A DNA stretch of 64,000 nt from the NCBI GenBank assembly GCA_036927565.1, contig JAYESD010000001.1, positions 290,853,560 to 290,917,559 on the forward strand, given 5' to 3'. Numbering within the stretch: position 1 is the stretch's first letter; each line of letters starts with the position of its first letter. Positions 34,540-47,500 of the stretch are shown one piece after another. A program made the position numbers and the translations under genes. This DNA is from Tuctoria greenei (lineage: Eukaryota; Streptophyta; Magnoliopsida; Poales; Poaceae). The notes beneath the pieces were generated by a model that worked only from the letters and a program-made list of their open reading frames with translations, was not told the DNA's origin and did no database searches.

Positions 34540-35421
34540 CTAGAACGTCTGGATCCCACAAAGCTGGCGACGGTACTTCTCCCTGCCGTCGTCCATCTTG
34601 TCCTTTAGCACCTCGAACGCTTGGAGTGCCATCACGGCGGCTGCTCCGGCGAGGTCCTTCCCCGTCATCTCCGTGTTTACAGCGCGGCCAGCTAGCTTGT
34701 TTGCGATTACTTTGAGCGGCCCCCGGCATCCCACCGGGTCGTGCTCCCTGGCCAAGAGCTTGACGTCGTAGATGCGCGCGCCAATCTTGATGCGAACCAG
34801 GTCCTTGAAGGCGTCGAGGTCGGCCGGAAGGGGCTCACCGATCAGTACCTTGACCATATAGGCCACATGGTACGCGGCGGCGAAGGTCGTCCACTCCGGG
34901 CAGGCTCTGATGAGGCCCGAGTCCCGGAGCAGCCAGCGGAGCCTGTACCCTGCGACGCCGTCGTACTTGAGGCGGTAGAAGTCGACCCCGCGGCTGGCGA
35001 GGTACGCGACGGACGGCGGCGCGCAGCGGTAGGGGCCGTCGGACAGGATGTCGAAGTCGCGCAGGTTGAACTCCCAGGCGTGGAGGCCGCCGTCGTCGGT
35101 GCGGACGGCGAGGCCCACCTGCAGCGGCGGCAGCCGGTTCACGTTGGCCCGGACCACCGCGTACCTCTCCTGGGCGGTGAGGATGCTGTAGTGGCTCCTG
35201 TTGCCGCCGCCGTGGTGGAAGACGCAGCCGGGGTACTGCACGTTGAACGCCACGTGGGTGGCGCGCGGCGCGACGCGGGAGAGCGCGGCGGACTCGGCGC
35301 GGAAGTTGGCGGCCCACACGGGGACGGCGCGGACGGCGGCCATGGCAGGCGGCGGCGCTAGCACGCGATCCCAGCTAGAGCGCGAGTTCGCGTTGCAGGC
35401 TTTGCAACTTGGACGTAGCAA
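34540..35421 (-). CDS. CAF1/POP2-like protein with lost catalytic residues (copy 2)
   Basis: The 293-residue translation is identical to copy 1 at 19490-20371. It has the same Asn60, Gln62 and His185 in place of the acidic residues of CAF1 deadenylases. The same upstream TATA-like box lies at 35465-35477. Complete identity follows from the very recent duplication and does not by itself show selection. If expressed, it could bind CCR4-NOT partners or compete with active CAF1, but this is inference. Confidence 0.85.
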   Translation of the reverse strand: MLRPSCKACNANSRSSWDRVLAPPPAMAAVRAVPVWAANFRAESAALSRVAPRATHVAFNVQYPGCVFHHGGGNRSHYSILTAQERYAVVRANVNRLPPLQVGLAVRTDDGGLHAWEFNLRDFDILSDGPYRCAPPSVAYLASRGVDFYRLKYDGVAGYRLRWLLRDSGLIRACPEWTTFAAAYHVAYMVKVLIGEPLPADLDAFKDLVRIKIGARIYDVKLLAREHDPVGCRGPLKVIANKLAGRAVNTEMTGKDLAGAAAVMALQAFEVLKDKMDDGREKYRRQLCGIQTF

Positions 35422-37032
35422 GGCTTTGAGACGAACTGGGTCTGGAGGAATTTCGTTGCGCGAGATATATATATATAGGCTAGGCTGGGCACATGCATGC
35501 CATCGCGGAACAAACGACTTCTCCGACTCGGTCCCAGCTTCCCGAGTTACTCTAGCTAGGCCGCCGAGCCGAGCGTACGCATGCAGTTAATTGTTATCAA
35601 ACGGAGTCCGACTCGGTCCCAGCTTCCGACTCGAGACGAGCGTACGCAGTTGTCATCAAACTCAAGCTAGCACTTCTCGTGTCATCCCGAATTCCGGATA
35701 AATTTTCCATGATGACGACTACGTACCCTGTGGGATTTACAAACGTGTGTGCACTCCGTTTGCTTCTCGACTTCTAGCTAGTAGTATTATTAGTACATGA
35801 GCTCATCTTAATGACTGTTGTACGATGAGGGTCCTGACACCATGCATGTCTGCATCCAGCAAACTGCAATAACTGCACGGTTCTCAGCAGGCGCGCGAAT
35901 ATCTCCTCCTGAGATTGGCAACCGTCGACCGCGGGCGTGCGCGCAGTTCCACTACGCCGCCACGCCATGCAGTGGGCGCTCCTGCGCTGCGTTCCTCATG
36001 GCCGCGTCCAAGTAGAGTCTCCTCGTCTACGACGTACGCGGGCCTGCTCAGGGCGTTCGTCAACGTCAACTCGGCCCTCCTCGGCAGGCTCGTGGACTGC
36101 CGCCTGCCGACTTCATTGCGCTCGTAATCGCCTAGAGGTGGGCGATGAGCTGCAGATATGGCGGCGACTGGCTCGTGGTGGCAAGTGATGCGTAGATGCG
36201 CTGTGTGGCGCAGATTGGCGGGAGTTTAGGACTCACAGCAGCGAAACGAGGGAGTATAGATCCTCAAATGGGCCGGGCCCATTCGGCGGCCCGACGCCCG
36301 GCACGGAAAATCCCAACCAAAGCACGGGCCCGGCACGAGCCAAATAGTGTTGGGCCGGCCCGAGCACTTATAGGGCCGTGTCTGGGCCGCCTCCTCGGCC
36401 CGCTGGGCTAGCCCGAGCCCAGCACGATTTTTTGGCTGGCCCGATGATGGCCCAATATTGCCTCAATCTGCATCTGGAGCATTGATCGTTGCACTGTTTT
36501 TTAACCGTTAGATCTACTTGGACACATATAAATACTCACCTCTATTCTCAAACCCTAGTCACCTCATTTCCAACCCTAGCCGCCAGCCACCAGCCTCCCT
36601 CTCCACCTGCGCCGCCCGCATACCTTCCCCACCTGCCGACCTCCCCAGTCCCCACCCGCGCCGCCGACCAGCCTTCCCCACCCGCCAGCCGCATAAGATA
36701 GTTCCGATAGTTCAAAAATAAAGGCATAAGAGAGTCTTAGAATAATATGTGTCTGAAATATTTTAGTCTTCGCTTTCTAAATAATATGAATGACTTGATT
36801 ATATCATCTTCATTTACTTCGAAAAAATATTTCACTTAATAAATGTGACTAGAAAATTTAAAAGGAGACAAATTCCTTATTCCATTTAAGAAGTTGTAAC
36901 AGTTCTTGTCCATATGTGACAATGTTCATGGACACGTGGGAAGGATAAACTGCTGGCACACTAGGAAGGTTGCGGCAGACGCACTCGCGAGTCGCAAGCC
37001 TAATGGTTTGTTGCCGGAATTGATCAGCGCCT
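35422..37032. other. copy 2 of the CAF1-like upstream spacer and hAT-like fragment
   Basis: It repeats 20372-21982 with hardly any changes. The GGCCGGGCCC-rich hAT-like stretch lies at about 36265-36700. Confidence 0.5.
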
Positions 37033-37310
37033 CACTACAGGAAACGCGACCATTTGTGACGGCTAAAAAACATTGCGACGGCCCACCGTCGCAAATTGAC
37101 TAATTTGCGACAGCTCGCACTTGACCGTCGCAAATAGAAGCTTAATTTGCGACGTCGAGCCTTAATGTCGTCGCATATAATGAGGTCGTCACAAATATAA
37201 GGTTAACTTGCGACGGCCAACCCTTGTACCGTCGCAAATTAAGTAATTTCTGACGGCGAAACCAAGTATCGTTGCAATTTAACAGGTCGTCGCAAATTAA
37301 GAGAATATAC
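37033..37310 (+). mobile_element. CACTA family A terminus, copy 2
   Basis: This is the same CACTACAGGAAACGCGACC end with TTTGCGACGG subterminal repeats as at 21983. The stretch 37311-38499 repeats the C-rich and AT-rich spacer of 22261-23449. Confidence 0.75.
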
Positions 37311-39279
37311 CCCCGGCCCACGCGGCCTGACTGCCATTTCACACGATGTTGTCGCCGCTGTCACACTCCCGTAGCAGCCTCCCCGTCGGCCGCCCCGAGC
37401 TCCCAATGCCATCGAGCTCCTCGTCATGAGCTCCGCCCGAAGCCGCTGCCCCGACACGCGGTGCCCCCACCCCAACTCCGGCTCCGCCACCCCAACGGCG
37501 TCCCTCCTCGGGCACCACCGCCAACACGCCAGCGCCGACGCCCGCCACGCCACCACCAATCCGCTGGCGTTGACGCCCTCCAACTCAAGAGCCTAGGTTA
37601 ATTTCTTTTGTTTATTAGCTAGATATAATCATGGTCATTTAGATAAATTGATATGTTAATCATGCTTAGGTTAATCATGATCATTTAGCTAGTTTAATCA
37701 TGCTTAGGTTGGTTTATGTTTATTAGGAATGTTTCTTATGCCTCAGTTTACTTTTATTAATTATGCCTAGGTTGACTTTATTAGGTTGTTTATTATGCCT
37801 ATGCCAAAAAATTTAATTATTCCTAGGTTTAATTACATTTATTATGTCTAGGCCATTTTTGTGTTAATTATGCCTAGGTTTAATTATGGTTATTAGGTTT
37901 GTTTATTATGCCTAAGTCATTTTTTTGTTAATTGAGATTAAGTTCATCAATTATTTTTTACTTTTTTATGATTAATGCATATTTATTTGTTTTAGTAATT
38001 TAATTAATTATGGTTTAATTATTATTTTGATTGATTGAGTGCTTAACTATTATATGTAATTAAACGGTCTTCAGCCCGGCCCGACACGACCCATTTAGGG
38101 CCCGTAACGGTCCATTTAGTGGTAATGTATTCGTCGAGATGGGCACGAAGGCTAAAAGCAACAGTGATTACGGCAAGCTCCCACGCGTGGACTGCGGGCC
38201 CTGACGGGGCGGTTTCCTCTTGTTCTTTCCTTCTGTCTCGGTCTTTCCCCCCTCTCGTAAATGACTCAAAAATGAAAGACAAACGTAACCTATACAATAT
38301 GCGTTACCTGTTTCGAACTGACCCGTCTCACATGCGTTACACATGTGAGGCGTGTAGGTTCGGAATTGTCCTTTTTTTGGAAAGCCTGGGAGTGATCGAG
38401 GGTCTGTGCTTGTGATGAAACGCAGGTTTGGATCCGGACAAGATTTCGATGGCATAACATTAATGTTCTTTGTTGCACCATTTTTGAGCGTGCAGTTGGC
38501 ACTACGTAAGAAATCCAAATAGGAGACAAAGATGGGCGACGCGCTCAAAGGCAAACGTCTCTGATAAGATTAAGCGAGACGAGCCCGCTTCAGCGAGGAC
38601 CTGTCATGGCTCGGGTGAACGTTCAAGGAGACATGTTACAATACAACATGTCTCAGTTAAGTAGGTATCCAAGACGCGCCTTCTCTCTGACGAATAGGAG
38701 TCGTGCTTCTATCAAAGCGCGTCTCCTATTAGCAAAAGAAACGAGACGTCTCCTTTATCTTCGCTTACAGACAGATGAACTCGTCGCTGAACGATTAATT
38801 CATTCTCACAGTTGAACACACAAAATATTCATCACACAGATGAACACAGATAACACATTCATTCATTAACAAATATATTAACAAGAAAAAAGTACAAGAC
38901 ACAAGAAAATAAAAACAACATCAACTAAAAAATAACAAAAGAAAACCTAAATCCTACTCCTCCTGAAAATAATTCACTTGATAACAACTGAACTTAGAGC
39001 ACATTCACTTGATAACAAAATCATTCACTTGTCCAAAAAATAATCAAATCCTTTTTTATGATTCCTGAGGAACACGATCAACACACCACACATTCATTCA
39101 TTCACACAGTGGCCAACGTCTTGTAATATATTCATTCACACAATTGTTGAACACACAAGATAATATTCAATCACATAGATGAAGAAAAAAATTTCTTTCA
39201 TTACCACAATATATTACAAAACACAAGAAAAAAGAACGAGCAACGAAAAACAACAAAGAAAAACTAAATCCTAATACTA

Positions 39280-39705
39280 CTACTCCTCTGGATCCTCCTC
39301 CTCCTCCGGCGGCGACTCCGGCGCGGGTGCAACAGGAGCCTGAGCCGGCTGTGCCGGCTTCGGCGGCTGCACCAGCGGTGCAACCCCAAGACCAAGACTG
39401 CTCTCTGTTGCCTCCACCAGGTTTCTGGGACCCTCAACACCGAGCACCTGGGCCATCATCTCGAATAGAATGTCGAGATGATCTGCCACCCCTGTGAGGG
39501 CGAAGAGGTAGTGACCGATGGTACCTATTCCAGTAAACTGTGGAAGGGTACCCAGAACCAAGGAACTCATGGCGCGATACGTATTGTTGTACGCCTCTTG
39601 CATCATAAAGAGGCGCTGCTTGGTGGTGAACATCACGGGGGACCTGCAGCACAGTTTCTTGCACAGTGGCTCAATCGACGGGCTTGGTGGCGGAAGGTCG
39701 ACCAT
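39280..39705 (-). CDS. small ORF of unknown function in CACTA L
   Basis: The 141-residue frame begins MVDLPPPSPSIEPLCKKLCC. It has a hydrophobic middle (GTIGHYLFALTGVADHLDIL, FEMMAQVLG) and a Pro/Ala-rich, then acidic tail (EEEEDPEE). I recognise no family. A related frame occurs in CACTA R at 61772, and a weaker relative at 62669. The ORF faces away from the SCE1-like gene, and the shared 500-bp spacer may act as a two-way promoter. Conservation between arms suggests it was coding when the element was active. Confidence 0.5.
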   Translation of the reverse strand: MVDLPPPSPSIEPLCKKLCCRSPVMFTTKQRLFMMQEAYNNTYRAMSSLVLGTLPQFTGIGTIGHYLFALTGVADHLDILFEMMAQVLGVEGPRNLVEATESSLGLGVAPLVQPPKPAQPAQAPVAPAPESPPEEEEDPEE

Positions 39706-40547
39706 GGTGGTGGTGGGTCATCGATGCAGAAAAGACGACGAATAAGAAACAGATTCAAAATGAGCGACGCGCTTGTGGAGAACTGATGGGTGATGGCGCG
39801 TCTTGAACAAGGTATGCGCGGAGTCGATAATGGAGTGGTTGGTTTCCCGCACATTGATGGAATGATGGGACGCATCGATACCGCCTCGGGGAAACGAAAG
39901 GTCGCGCACGCTGGTCGCACGCGTATCTGCACCATCGCTGCCAAAATTAATTTCTCCACAGTCCTCATGCCGCACGTCTCTCTTTCAACAATGGAAGACG
40001 CGCTTTCATATAGCGTGTCTCGGATTAGTCTCCCGCGCGTCTCGCTTTTGTCTCCCGTGCGTCTTGCATTTATCCCAGTCGTCTCTTCACCTCCGGTGCT
40101 CCTTTACTAAGACCAACACTCCTTTACTAATTGAGCAACTCCAGTGCGACTGTCGCCTCTGTTCGCCATCGCCGTCATCATCAGCATCGCTGTCCTCATC
40201 GTCGTCGTCACTGTTCATGGCTGGGATAGATACCGGCTTGGCGCGTAGCCGACTGAAGGAGGAGCGCTTGATGTGGCGCAAGAATCATCTCCATGTATGT
40301 ACATATAGCACCAGTCGCATGGTTGTATATATGTAGCTCTGCAATGGACTGATGAACTTAACTGTTTGTTTTTGGTATTTTCAATTTCTCTGCGTAGGGT
40401 TTCTCTACGAAACCTGAATTGGGAGATTTATTGAAGTGGCAGTGCATCATCCTTTGAAAGAAGGGGTAAGTCATGAAGAACAAGCACAATCATATAAGTT
40501 TAGCCATCACCCTCTTATTAATGAATTTTCTTTGTAGACCGACCGGG

Positions 40548-42201
40548 TGAAAGTGCATCTAGGATCCCCGTGGGTTTTGGATGATTGATGAAGACAATTA
40601 AGTGGCTAATGAGCCCAGTGATCTTAAGCACAGGTGTGGACTAAGTGGAAGCACAATCCCTCAAAAAGGAAAAAGATGGAAACGACGATATCAACTCGAA
40701 AAGGAGAAACTAGGGTTTCTAGTGTGTCGAGTTTAGACTAGCCAAATTTGTGTGAGGATGTGTGTGTAAAGTGCATTGAGATCAAGTTGGGAGCTCAAAG
40801 CGGTTTAGAGGTCAAACCTATTAAGAGAAAAGAGTTGGAAGAAGTCTGGCAGTAGGGCCGGACTAGTCTGTGCAGGTGGCCGGACTAGTCCGCCCCTGGC
40901 CGGCCAAGTCCGTTTTCAGCTGGACCAGAAGGGTGTGACTGAGTTCGGACCAGTCCGTTGTGGAACAGACTAGTCCGGATAGTTGTGAAATGGGTTTTGG
41001 GGACTAAGTCCCAAAACCACAGACTTGTCCGTTAGTACAGACCAAGAGGTCCTAACTGAGATCGGACTAGTCCGCCCTGGAGGCCGTACTAGTCCGGGTT
41101 TGAGAGGAGTCGGTGTTTCAGAGACTAAGTCTAGGAAGGCTGGACTAGTCCACCCATAGGGCCGGACTAGTCCGTGGTCTTCAGACTAGTTCGTTTTCAC
41201 ACGGAACAAAAGGTTCTGTGTGAGATCGGACTAGTCCGGTAAGGGCCGGACTAGTCCGTTGTTGAAGTGACCATTTGAATTTGAAGTTTGGCGGGTAGTG
41301 TGACGATTGCCGCGCAATGCGATAGTTGTCAGGGACGTCAGTGGTCCCCTAGGCCGGACTAGTCCGGGCTGTAGGCCGGACTAGTCCGCCCATCTGCTGA
41401 AGTCAGCAGTATGGGCTGAGAACCTCTATAAATAGAGGACCCCTGGGTTCATTTGAACCAACCTTTGAGCAAGTTGAAACCCTAGCGCCGCCACAACAAC
41501 CTTGAGCCCCCAAAAGCCTCCTTCTTGCCCACATTCCCTATAAAACTAATTCTTGTGTGGATTAGGGTTTGGTGAGGAGAAGAAGAGGAAGAACACCGCT
41601 CCTAGGCTCTCGGTTTGATCTCTTGCACTTTGTGAATCTTTGTGATCTGTGGCTTGAGTCAATCTTTGTGATTTGCGATTGTATTTGTGGTGGGAGCCTC
41701 ATATTGTGAGAAGCCCCAACGAATCTTGTATTCACTCTTTGTGATAGTGGAGAACCAAGTTAGGCCCGTACGGTAAACTTGGTGAGGGAAGGGTTGTCGA
41801 ACTCGGTCCTCTGTGGAATCCTCAACGAGGACATAGATTCCTTGTGTGAGATCGAACCTCGGGATAAAATCCTCGTGTCACTTGTGCTCTTATCTTTCAT
41901 TCATTGCATATTGCTTCTGGGGTTAGTTTTATCGGATTTGTTCATCACCTTTGCTTTATTGTAATCCTTAGCTTCATACTTGCCATATAACTTGTTGAGG
42001 TTCACTAAGTTATTCTAACAAACTTTGCATCACAAGAAGTGGACTAAAACTTGTTAGAAACCCCCTTTAGGCTCTTCCCTGTAGGTGGACCGGACTAGTC
42101 CGCCCCTTTACCGGACTAGTCCGCCCCCTTTGTATTAATCTCGTTTTATTGAGTCATTTCAGGTCGATTAGCCTATTCACCCCCCCTCTAGGCAACTTTC
42201 A
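40548..42201 (+). mobile_element. 5' LTR of Copia family 2
   Basis: The LTR contains more than a dozen copies or near copies of a palindromic GGCCGGACTAGTCCG motif between 40850 and 42125. A TATA box TATAAATA lies at 41427-41434, just before a plausible transcript start. The LTR ends directly before the primer-binding site. Confidence 0.93.
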
Positions 42202-42486
42202 ATTGGTATCAGAGCAGGACTCTCCCAAAAGAGTCTAACAACTCAGAGAGAAGATGGCCGGAGTGGGGTACGAAGAAGTCTCTACCAGTGAGATCCAAGC
42301 AACTCCAGAAGAGACAAATCAACGGATTACGAAGAAGTTCGCCAGCTCAAGGCTAAACTTTGAGAGAAGTTGAAGATTCCCAAAGTTGACACCTCAACCT
42401 CCACATCGAGTGGTACAATCAACTACAACCATCAAGGCTAAAACTATGAGCGCCTTGTTTCCAACAACTACTACCTTTCCATCCCA

Positions 42487-44517
42487 TTGGGGAAGCCTCC
42501 CCAATTCGATGGAACCGACTACGGGATGTGGAAGAACAACATGAAGATCCACCTTGTGTCACTCAATCCCTCACTATGGCAAATTGTGTTGACCGGGGTG
42601 CACATCCCTAAGAATGAAGAAGATATCACTCCGGAGCAAGCCATGCTCCTTCACCGCAATGCCCAAGCGGCCGGAGTGATCATCTCATATCTCTCAAGAG
42701 ATGAGTTCAACCGAGTGGATGGACTTGAGGTGGCCAAAGACATTTGGGACACTCTCAAGACGGCTCATGAAGGCAACCGAGTCGTCAAGGAAGCAAAGAT
42801 TGAGCTCATTGAAGGAGAGCTCGGGAGGTTTGCCATTATGGATGGTGAATCTCCCCAAGAGATGTACAACCACCTAAAGATACTCATCAACAAGAGTAGA
42901 TCTTATGGCTGTACCAAGTGAACGGACCACGAGGTCGTGAAGAGAATGATTCAGGCATTCATGCCTAGGAACGTCTCTCTTTGCTCCATTATCCGAGAAA
43001 GTCCGGGGTTTGCCAAAATGACCCCGGAGGAGGTCCTTGGAAGGATCATCAATCACGAGATCATGGAAAAGGAGGCGCTCTTCTACAATGACCTTCAAAG
43101 GTTCACCGCCTCGAAGATGAAGAATGTTGCACTCAAAGCAACATGCTCCTCAAAAGAGCAAACAGAAGATGATGAGGAGAGCCTTGACACTGATGAGGAA
43201 GAGGCCTTCTTCATCAACAACTTCAAGAGGATGATGAGGAGAAGAAAAGGAGGATACAAGCATGAGGGCAAAGGCAAAGAAAAGGCAAGGCCCAAAACCA
43301 AGAGGGCTTGCTACAATTGTGGCGAGTACGGGCACTTCATGGTAGATTGTCCACATGAAGATGGCAAGAAGAAGAAGGAGGGCAAACCACAAGAGAAGAA
43401 GTTCTACAAGAAGAAGAGGTCCTTCGGTCGTGCTCACTTAGGCAAGGAGTGGGACTCTAACGATGAGTTCTCATCGTCCGAAGATGAGGAGAAGATAGCA
43501 ACCATAGCCATCGAGAGGAGCTCCAAGGGAAGCAAGCTCTTCCCAAATCTCCACGACTATAAGCCAACTTGCCTCATGGCAAAACAGGGAAGAAGAAAGG
43601 TAAATTCTAACTCATCCTCTTCCATATCCTCCCATGATGATTTTGATAGTGCTAGCGAAAATGAACACATGTTTAAGGATATAAGCAAGAGCACATTGCG
43701 AAGAATGAAATTGCTTTCGGATGAGATTTTTGAGAAGGAGGAGCTCTTAGATAGGCAAGAGGACTTGCTTATCCAAGAAAAGGAAAGATGTAAAGAGCTC
43801 ATTGAGCTCCTTGAGCTTGAGAGAGAGAAGAGCAAGGCATTAGAGCATGAACTTGCTCTAAGCAAGAAAACATGCTCAAGTCTTGAGGAGACAACCATTG
43901 AGCTCAAGGACGAACTTGGCAACTTGACAAAAGTTAACAAGATCCTTGAGACTCAAGTTGAGTCCCTTAAGACTAATGTAGCCTCTTCCTCCACAAGCTC
44001 ATCCTCCTCAAAAGTTGCATCCAAAGCAATATCAACTTGCAAATGTTCTAACTTGATTCTTAAATTAAAGGATGAGCTTAAGTTGACTCAAGACAAGCAA
44101 GCACCTAAGGGTGGCATCTTTGACAAAGAGAAGGTGGCGTATGCACGAAGTGCATACACCAACACAAGACCTCCCAATGTCAAGGATGGTCTGGGTTATA
44201 CTAAAGGTGGAAGGCAAAATGCCAAAACCTTCAAGTATGGCAGAGACTTGATTGTCTTTGTCAAAGGAAGCTCATCTCCAACTAAAATTGTGAAGAACAC
44301 CTCAACTAGAACTTACACGCCTAAAGCTAAACCGCATCCTCTATTTCATGATTTCGATGCATCATATGTTTTGATGAGGAATAAATATGGCAAAATATAT
44401 GCTAGATATGTTGGGCCACTCCGCAAGAGCCCCAAGCCTTGCGTGTGGGTGCCCAAATGCCTTACCACTAACATCAAAGGACCCAACTCCGCTTGGGTAC
44501 CTAAAAGGAAGGCATAA
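42487..44517 (+). pseudogene. Copia family 2 gag with one in-frame stop
   Basis: Gag forms the particle and binds RNA. The frame reads PPQFDGTDYGMWKNNMK (the usual Copia Gag entry), then hits TGA at 42919-42921 and continues in the same frame. A CCHC zinc knuckle, CYNCGEYGHFMVDC, follows at about 43309-43350. Then come Lys/Glu-rich and coiled-coil segments (KEELLDRQEDLLIQEKERCK). The likely cause of the stop is TGG to TGA, a G-to-A change. The frame stops at 44517, before pol, which is in another frame. Confidence 0.92.
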
Positions 44518-44539
44518 TCTTGTTTTGTAGGCATACTCC

Positions 44540-47500
44540 TCCGGTGGATCCAAATGGGTGCTCGATAGTGGGTGCACAAACCACATGACCGGAGAGAGGA
44601 CGATGTTCGAGGAGTATGAAGAACATGATGATCCAAATGAAGGAATCCTCTTTGGAGACAATAGCCGAGGAAAAATCCTTGGCTCCGATAAAATTGTCAT
44701 CTCCCCTCAACACACTCTTTCTAGCGTTCTACACATTGATTCTTTAGACTATAACCTCTTGTCCATATCACAACTATGTGACAAGGGTTATAATTGTGTT
44801 TTCACTAATGAGGGTGTGAGCGTCCTTAGAAGAAGTGACAACTCAATCACTTTTAAGGGTGTGCTCAAGGGAAAGATATATCTTGTGGACTTTGCCTCGG
44901 ATAAAGCTCAACTTGACACATGCTTAATGGCGAAAACCAACATGGGATGGCTTTGGCATAGACGGCTAGCCCATGTTGGCATGAGGAACTTACAAAAGCT
45001 TCTTAAGGGCGATCACATCCATGGCTTGAAGAATATTGTCTTCGAAAAAGACAGGCCATGTAGTGCTTGCCAAGCGGGGAAGCAAGTGGGAGCTCAACAC
45101 CCCTCCAAGAACATCATGACGACAACAAGACCGTTGGAGCTGCTACACATGGACCTTTTCGGGCCAATAACCTACATAAGCATTGGCGGTAACAAATATG
45201 GTCTTGTTATTGTTGATGACTTTTCTCGTTTCACTTGGGTGTTTTTCTTGCATGATAAGGGTGAAACCCATGGTGTCCTCAAGAGGTTCTTGAGGAGAGC
45301 TCAAAATGAGTTCACCTCAAGAATCAAAGCTATAAGAAGTGACAACGGCACCGAGTTCAAGAACACTCAAGTGGAAGGATTCTTGGATGAGGAGGGCATC
45401 AAGCATGAATTTTCAGCTCCATACTCCCCTCAACAAAATGGGGTGGCGAAACGGAAGAATAGAGCACTCATCGAGATGTCAAGGACAATGCTTGATGAGT
45501 ACAAGACATCGGATCGGTTTTGGGCGGAGGCGGTTAACACCGCTTGCCACGCCGTCAACCGATTATACCTCCACCGCCTCCTCAAGAAGACTCCCTATGA
45601 GCTTCTAGTTGGTAAGAAACCCAACATCTCTTATTTTCGTGTTTTTAGGAGCAAGTGCTATATTCTCAACAAGAAGCCTAGGACTTCGAAGTTTGCTTCA
45701 AAGTCCAATGAGGGTTTCTTGCTTGTCTATGACTCAAACACCTACGCCTACCGTGTCTTCAACAAAACCTCCAGAATTGTTGAAATAGCACGCGACGTGG
45801 TGTTTGATGAAACTAATGGCTCCCAAGTGGAGCAAGTTGATCAAGGTGTGCTAGATCAAGAAGACTCTCCACAAGAAGCACTTAGGAGAATGGCACTTGG
45901 AGATGTTCGACCACAAGAACAACCTCAATGCTCAAGTGACCAACAACAAGATGATGCAAGTAATCCCCCACGCGATCAAGTTGACGACGGACAAGTGGGA
46001 CCTCAAAACGACCAAGAAGACGAAAGTCAAGGGGGAGGCATTCATCAAGTGGGAGATCAAGAAGAAGAAGAAGACGATGATGACTCAAGAGCTCAACCTC
46101 CACATCCTCGTGTACATCAAAGTGTTCAACGGGATCACCCCGTTGACAACATACTAGGAGACATTACTAAAGGGGTAATCACTCGTTCTCGTGTTGCAAA
46201 CTTTTGTGAACATTACTCCTTTGTCTCTTCTTTAGAGCCCCATAGGGTTGAAGATGCCTTGAGAGACCCGGATTGGGTGGTGGCCATGCAAGAGGAGCTT
46301 AACAACTTCGAGAGGAACAAAGTTTGGGAGCTTGTCAAGCGTCCACAAGCAAATGTTGTGGGCACCAAGTGGGTGTTCCGCAACAAGCAAGATGAACATG
46401 GTGTTGTGACAAGGAACATGGCACGACTTGTGGCCAAGGGGTACTCACAAGTCAAAGGTTTGGATTTTGATGAAACCTTTGCTCCCGTAGCTAGGTTAGA
46501 GTCAATTCGAATATTACTTGCCTTTGCCACTCACCATGATTTTAAGCTCTATCAAATGGACGTCAAGAGTGCGTTCCTAAATGGCCCAATCAAGGAGGAA
46601 GTATATGTGGAGCAACCACCGGGCTTCGAAGACCAAGAATTCCCAAACCATGTCTTCAAATTGCATAAGGCTCTCTATGGCCTCAAACAAGCTCCTAGAG
46701 CTTGGTATGAGTGTCTTAGAGTCTTTATAATTCAAAATGGTTTTAAGATAGGAAAAGCTGTTTACACTCTATTTACAAAGCACTTCAATGATGATCTTTT
46801 TGTGTGCCAAATATATGTCGATGACATTATATTTGGTTCTACTAACAAAGTGTTTTGTGATGAGTTTTCTAAGATTATGACAGAAAGATTTGAGATGTCC
46901 ATGATGGGGGAGTTGAAGTTCTTTTTAGGTTTCCAAGTCAAGCAACTCAAAGAAGGCACGTTCATAAGTCAAACAAAGTACACTCAAGACATATTGAAGA
47001 AGTTTGACATGGACAAGGCCAAGCCCATTAAGACTCCTATGGCAACAAATGGACACCTATACCTCAATGAAGATGGTCCAAGTGTGGACCAAAAGGTATA
47101 TCATTCCATGATTGGCTCCTTGTTATATCTTTGTGCATCTAGACCGGATATTACGCTTAGTGTGTGTATGTGTGCACGGTTTCAAGCTGCACCAAAGGTG
47201 TGTCATTTGACCGCCGTGAAGAGAATTCTTAGATATCTAGTTCACACATCTAGCCTAGGACTTTGGTACCCCAAAGGATCCAAGTTCAACCTCATTGATT
47301 ATTCTGATGCGGATTATGCGGGGTGCAAAGTTGATAGAAAGAGCACATCCAGGACATGCCAATTCATTGGGTAGATCATTAGTGTCTTGGTCCTCTAAGA
47401 AACAAAATTCCATTGCTCTTTCCACAGCCGAAGCGAAGTACGTCGCAGCCGGAAGTTGTTGTGCACAACTTCTTTGGATGAGACAAACTCTAAGGGATTA

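Larger units (their letters stand above)
31652..39135. repeat. tandem duplication, unit 2 (about 7.5 kb)
   Basis: This is the counterpart of 16600-24085. It continues seamlessly at its right end into the full CACTA family B element, so unit 2 keeps the original right-hand junction. Small differences from unit 1 include a longer T run at 33321 and single-base changes near 33777 and 37391. Confidence 0.95.

Noticed and set aside
40850..41400. Regularly spaced palindromes resembling a CRISPR array
   Set aside because: Spacing is irregular, the repeats sit in a plant LTR and no cas genes exist.
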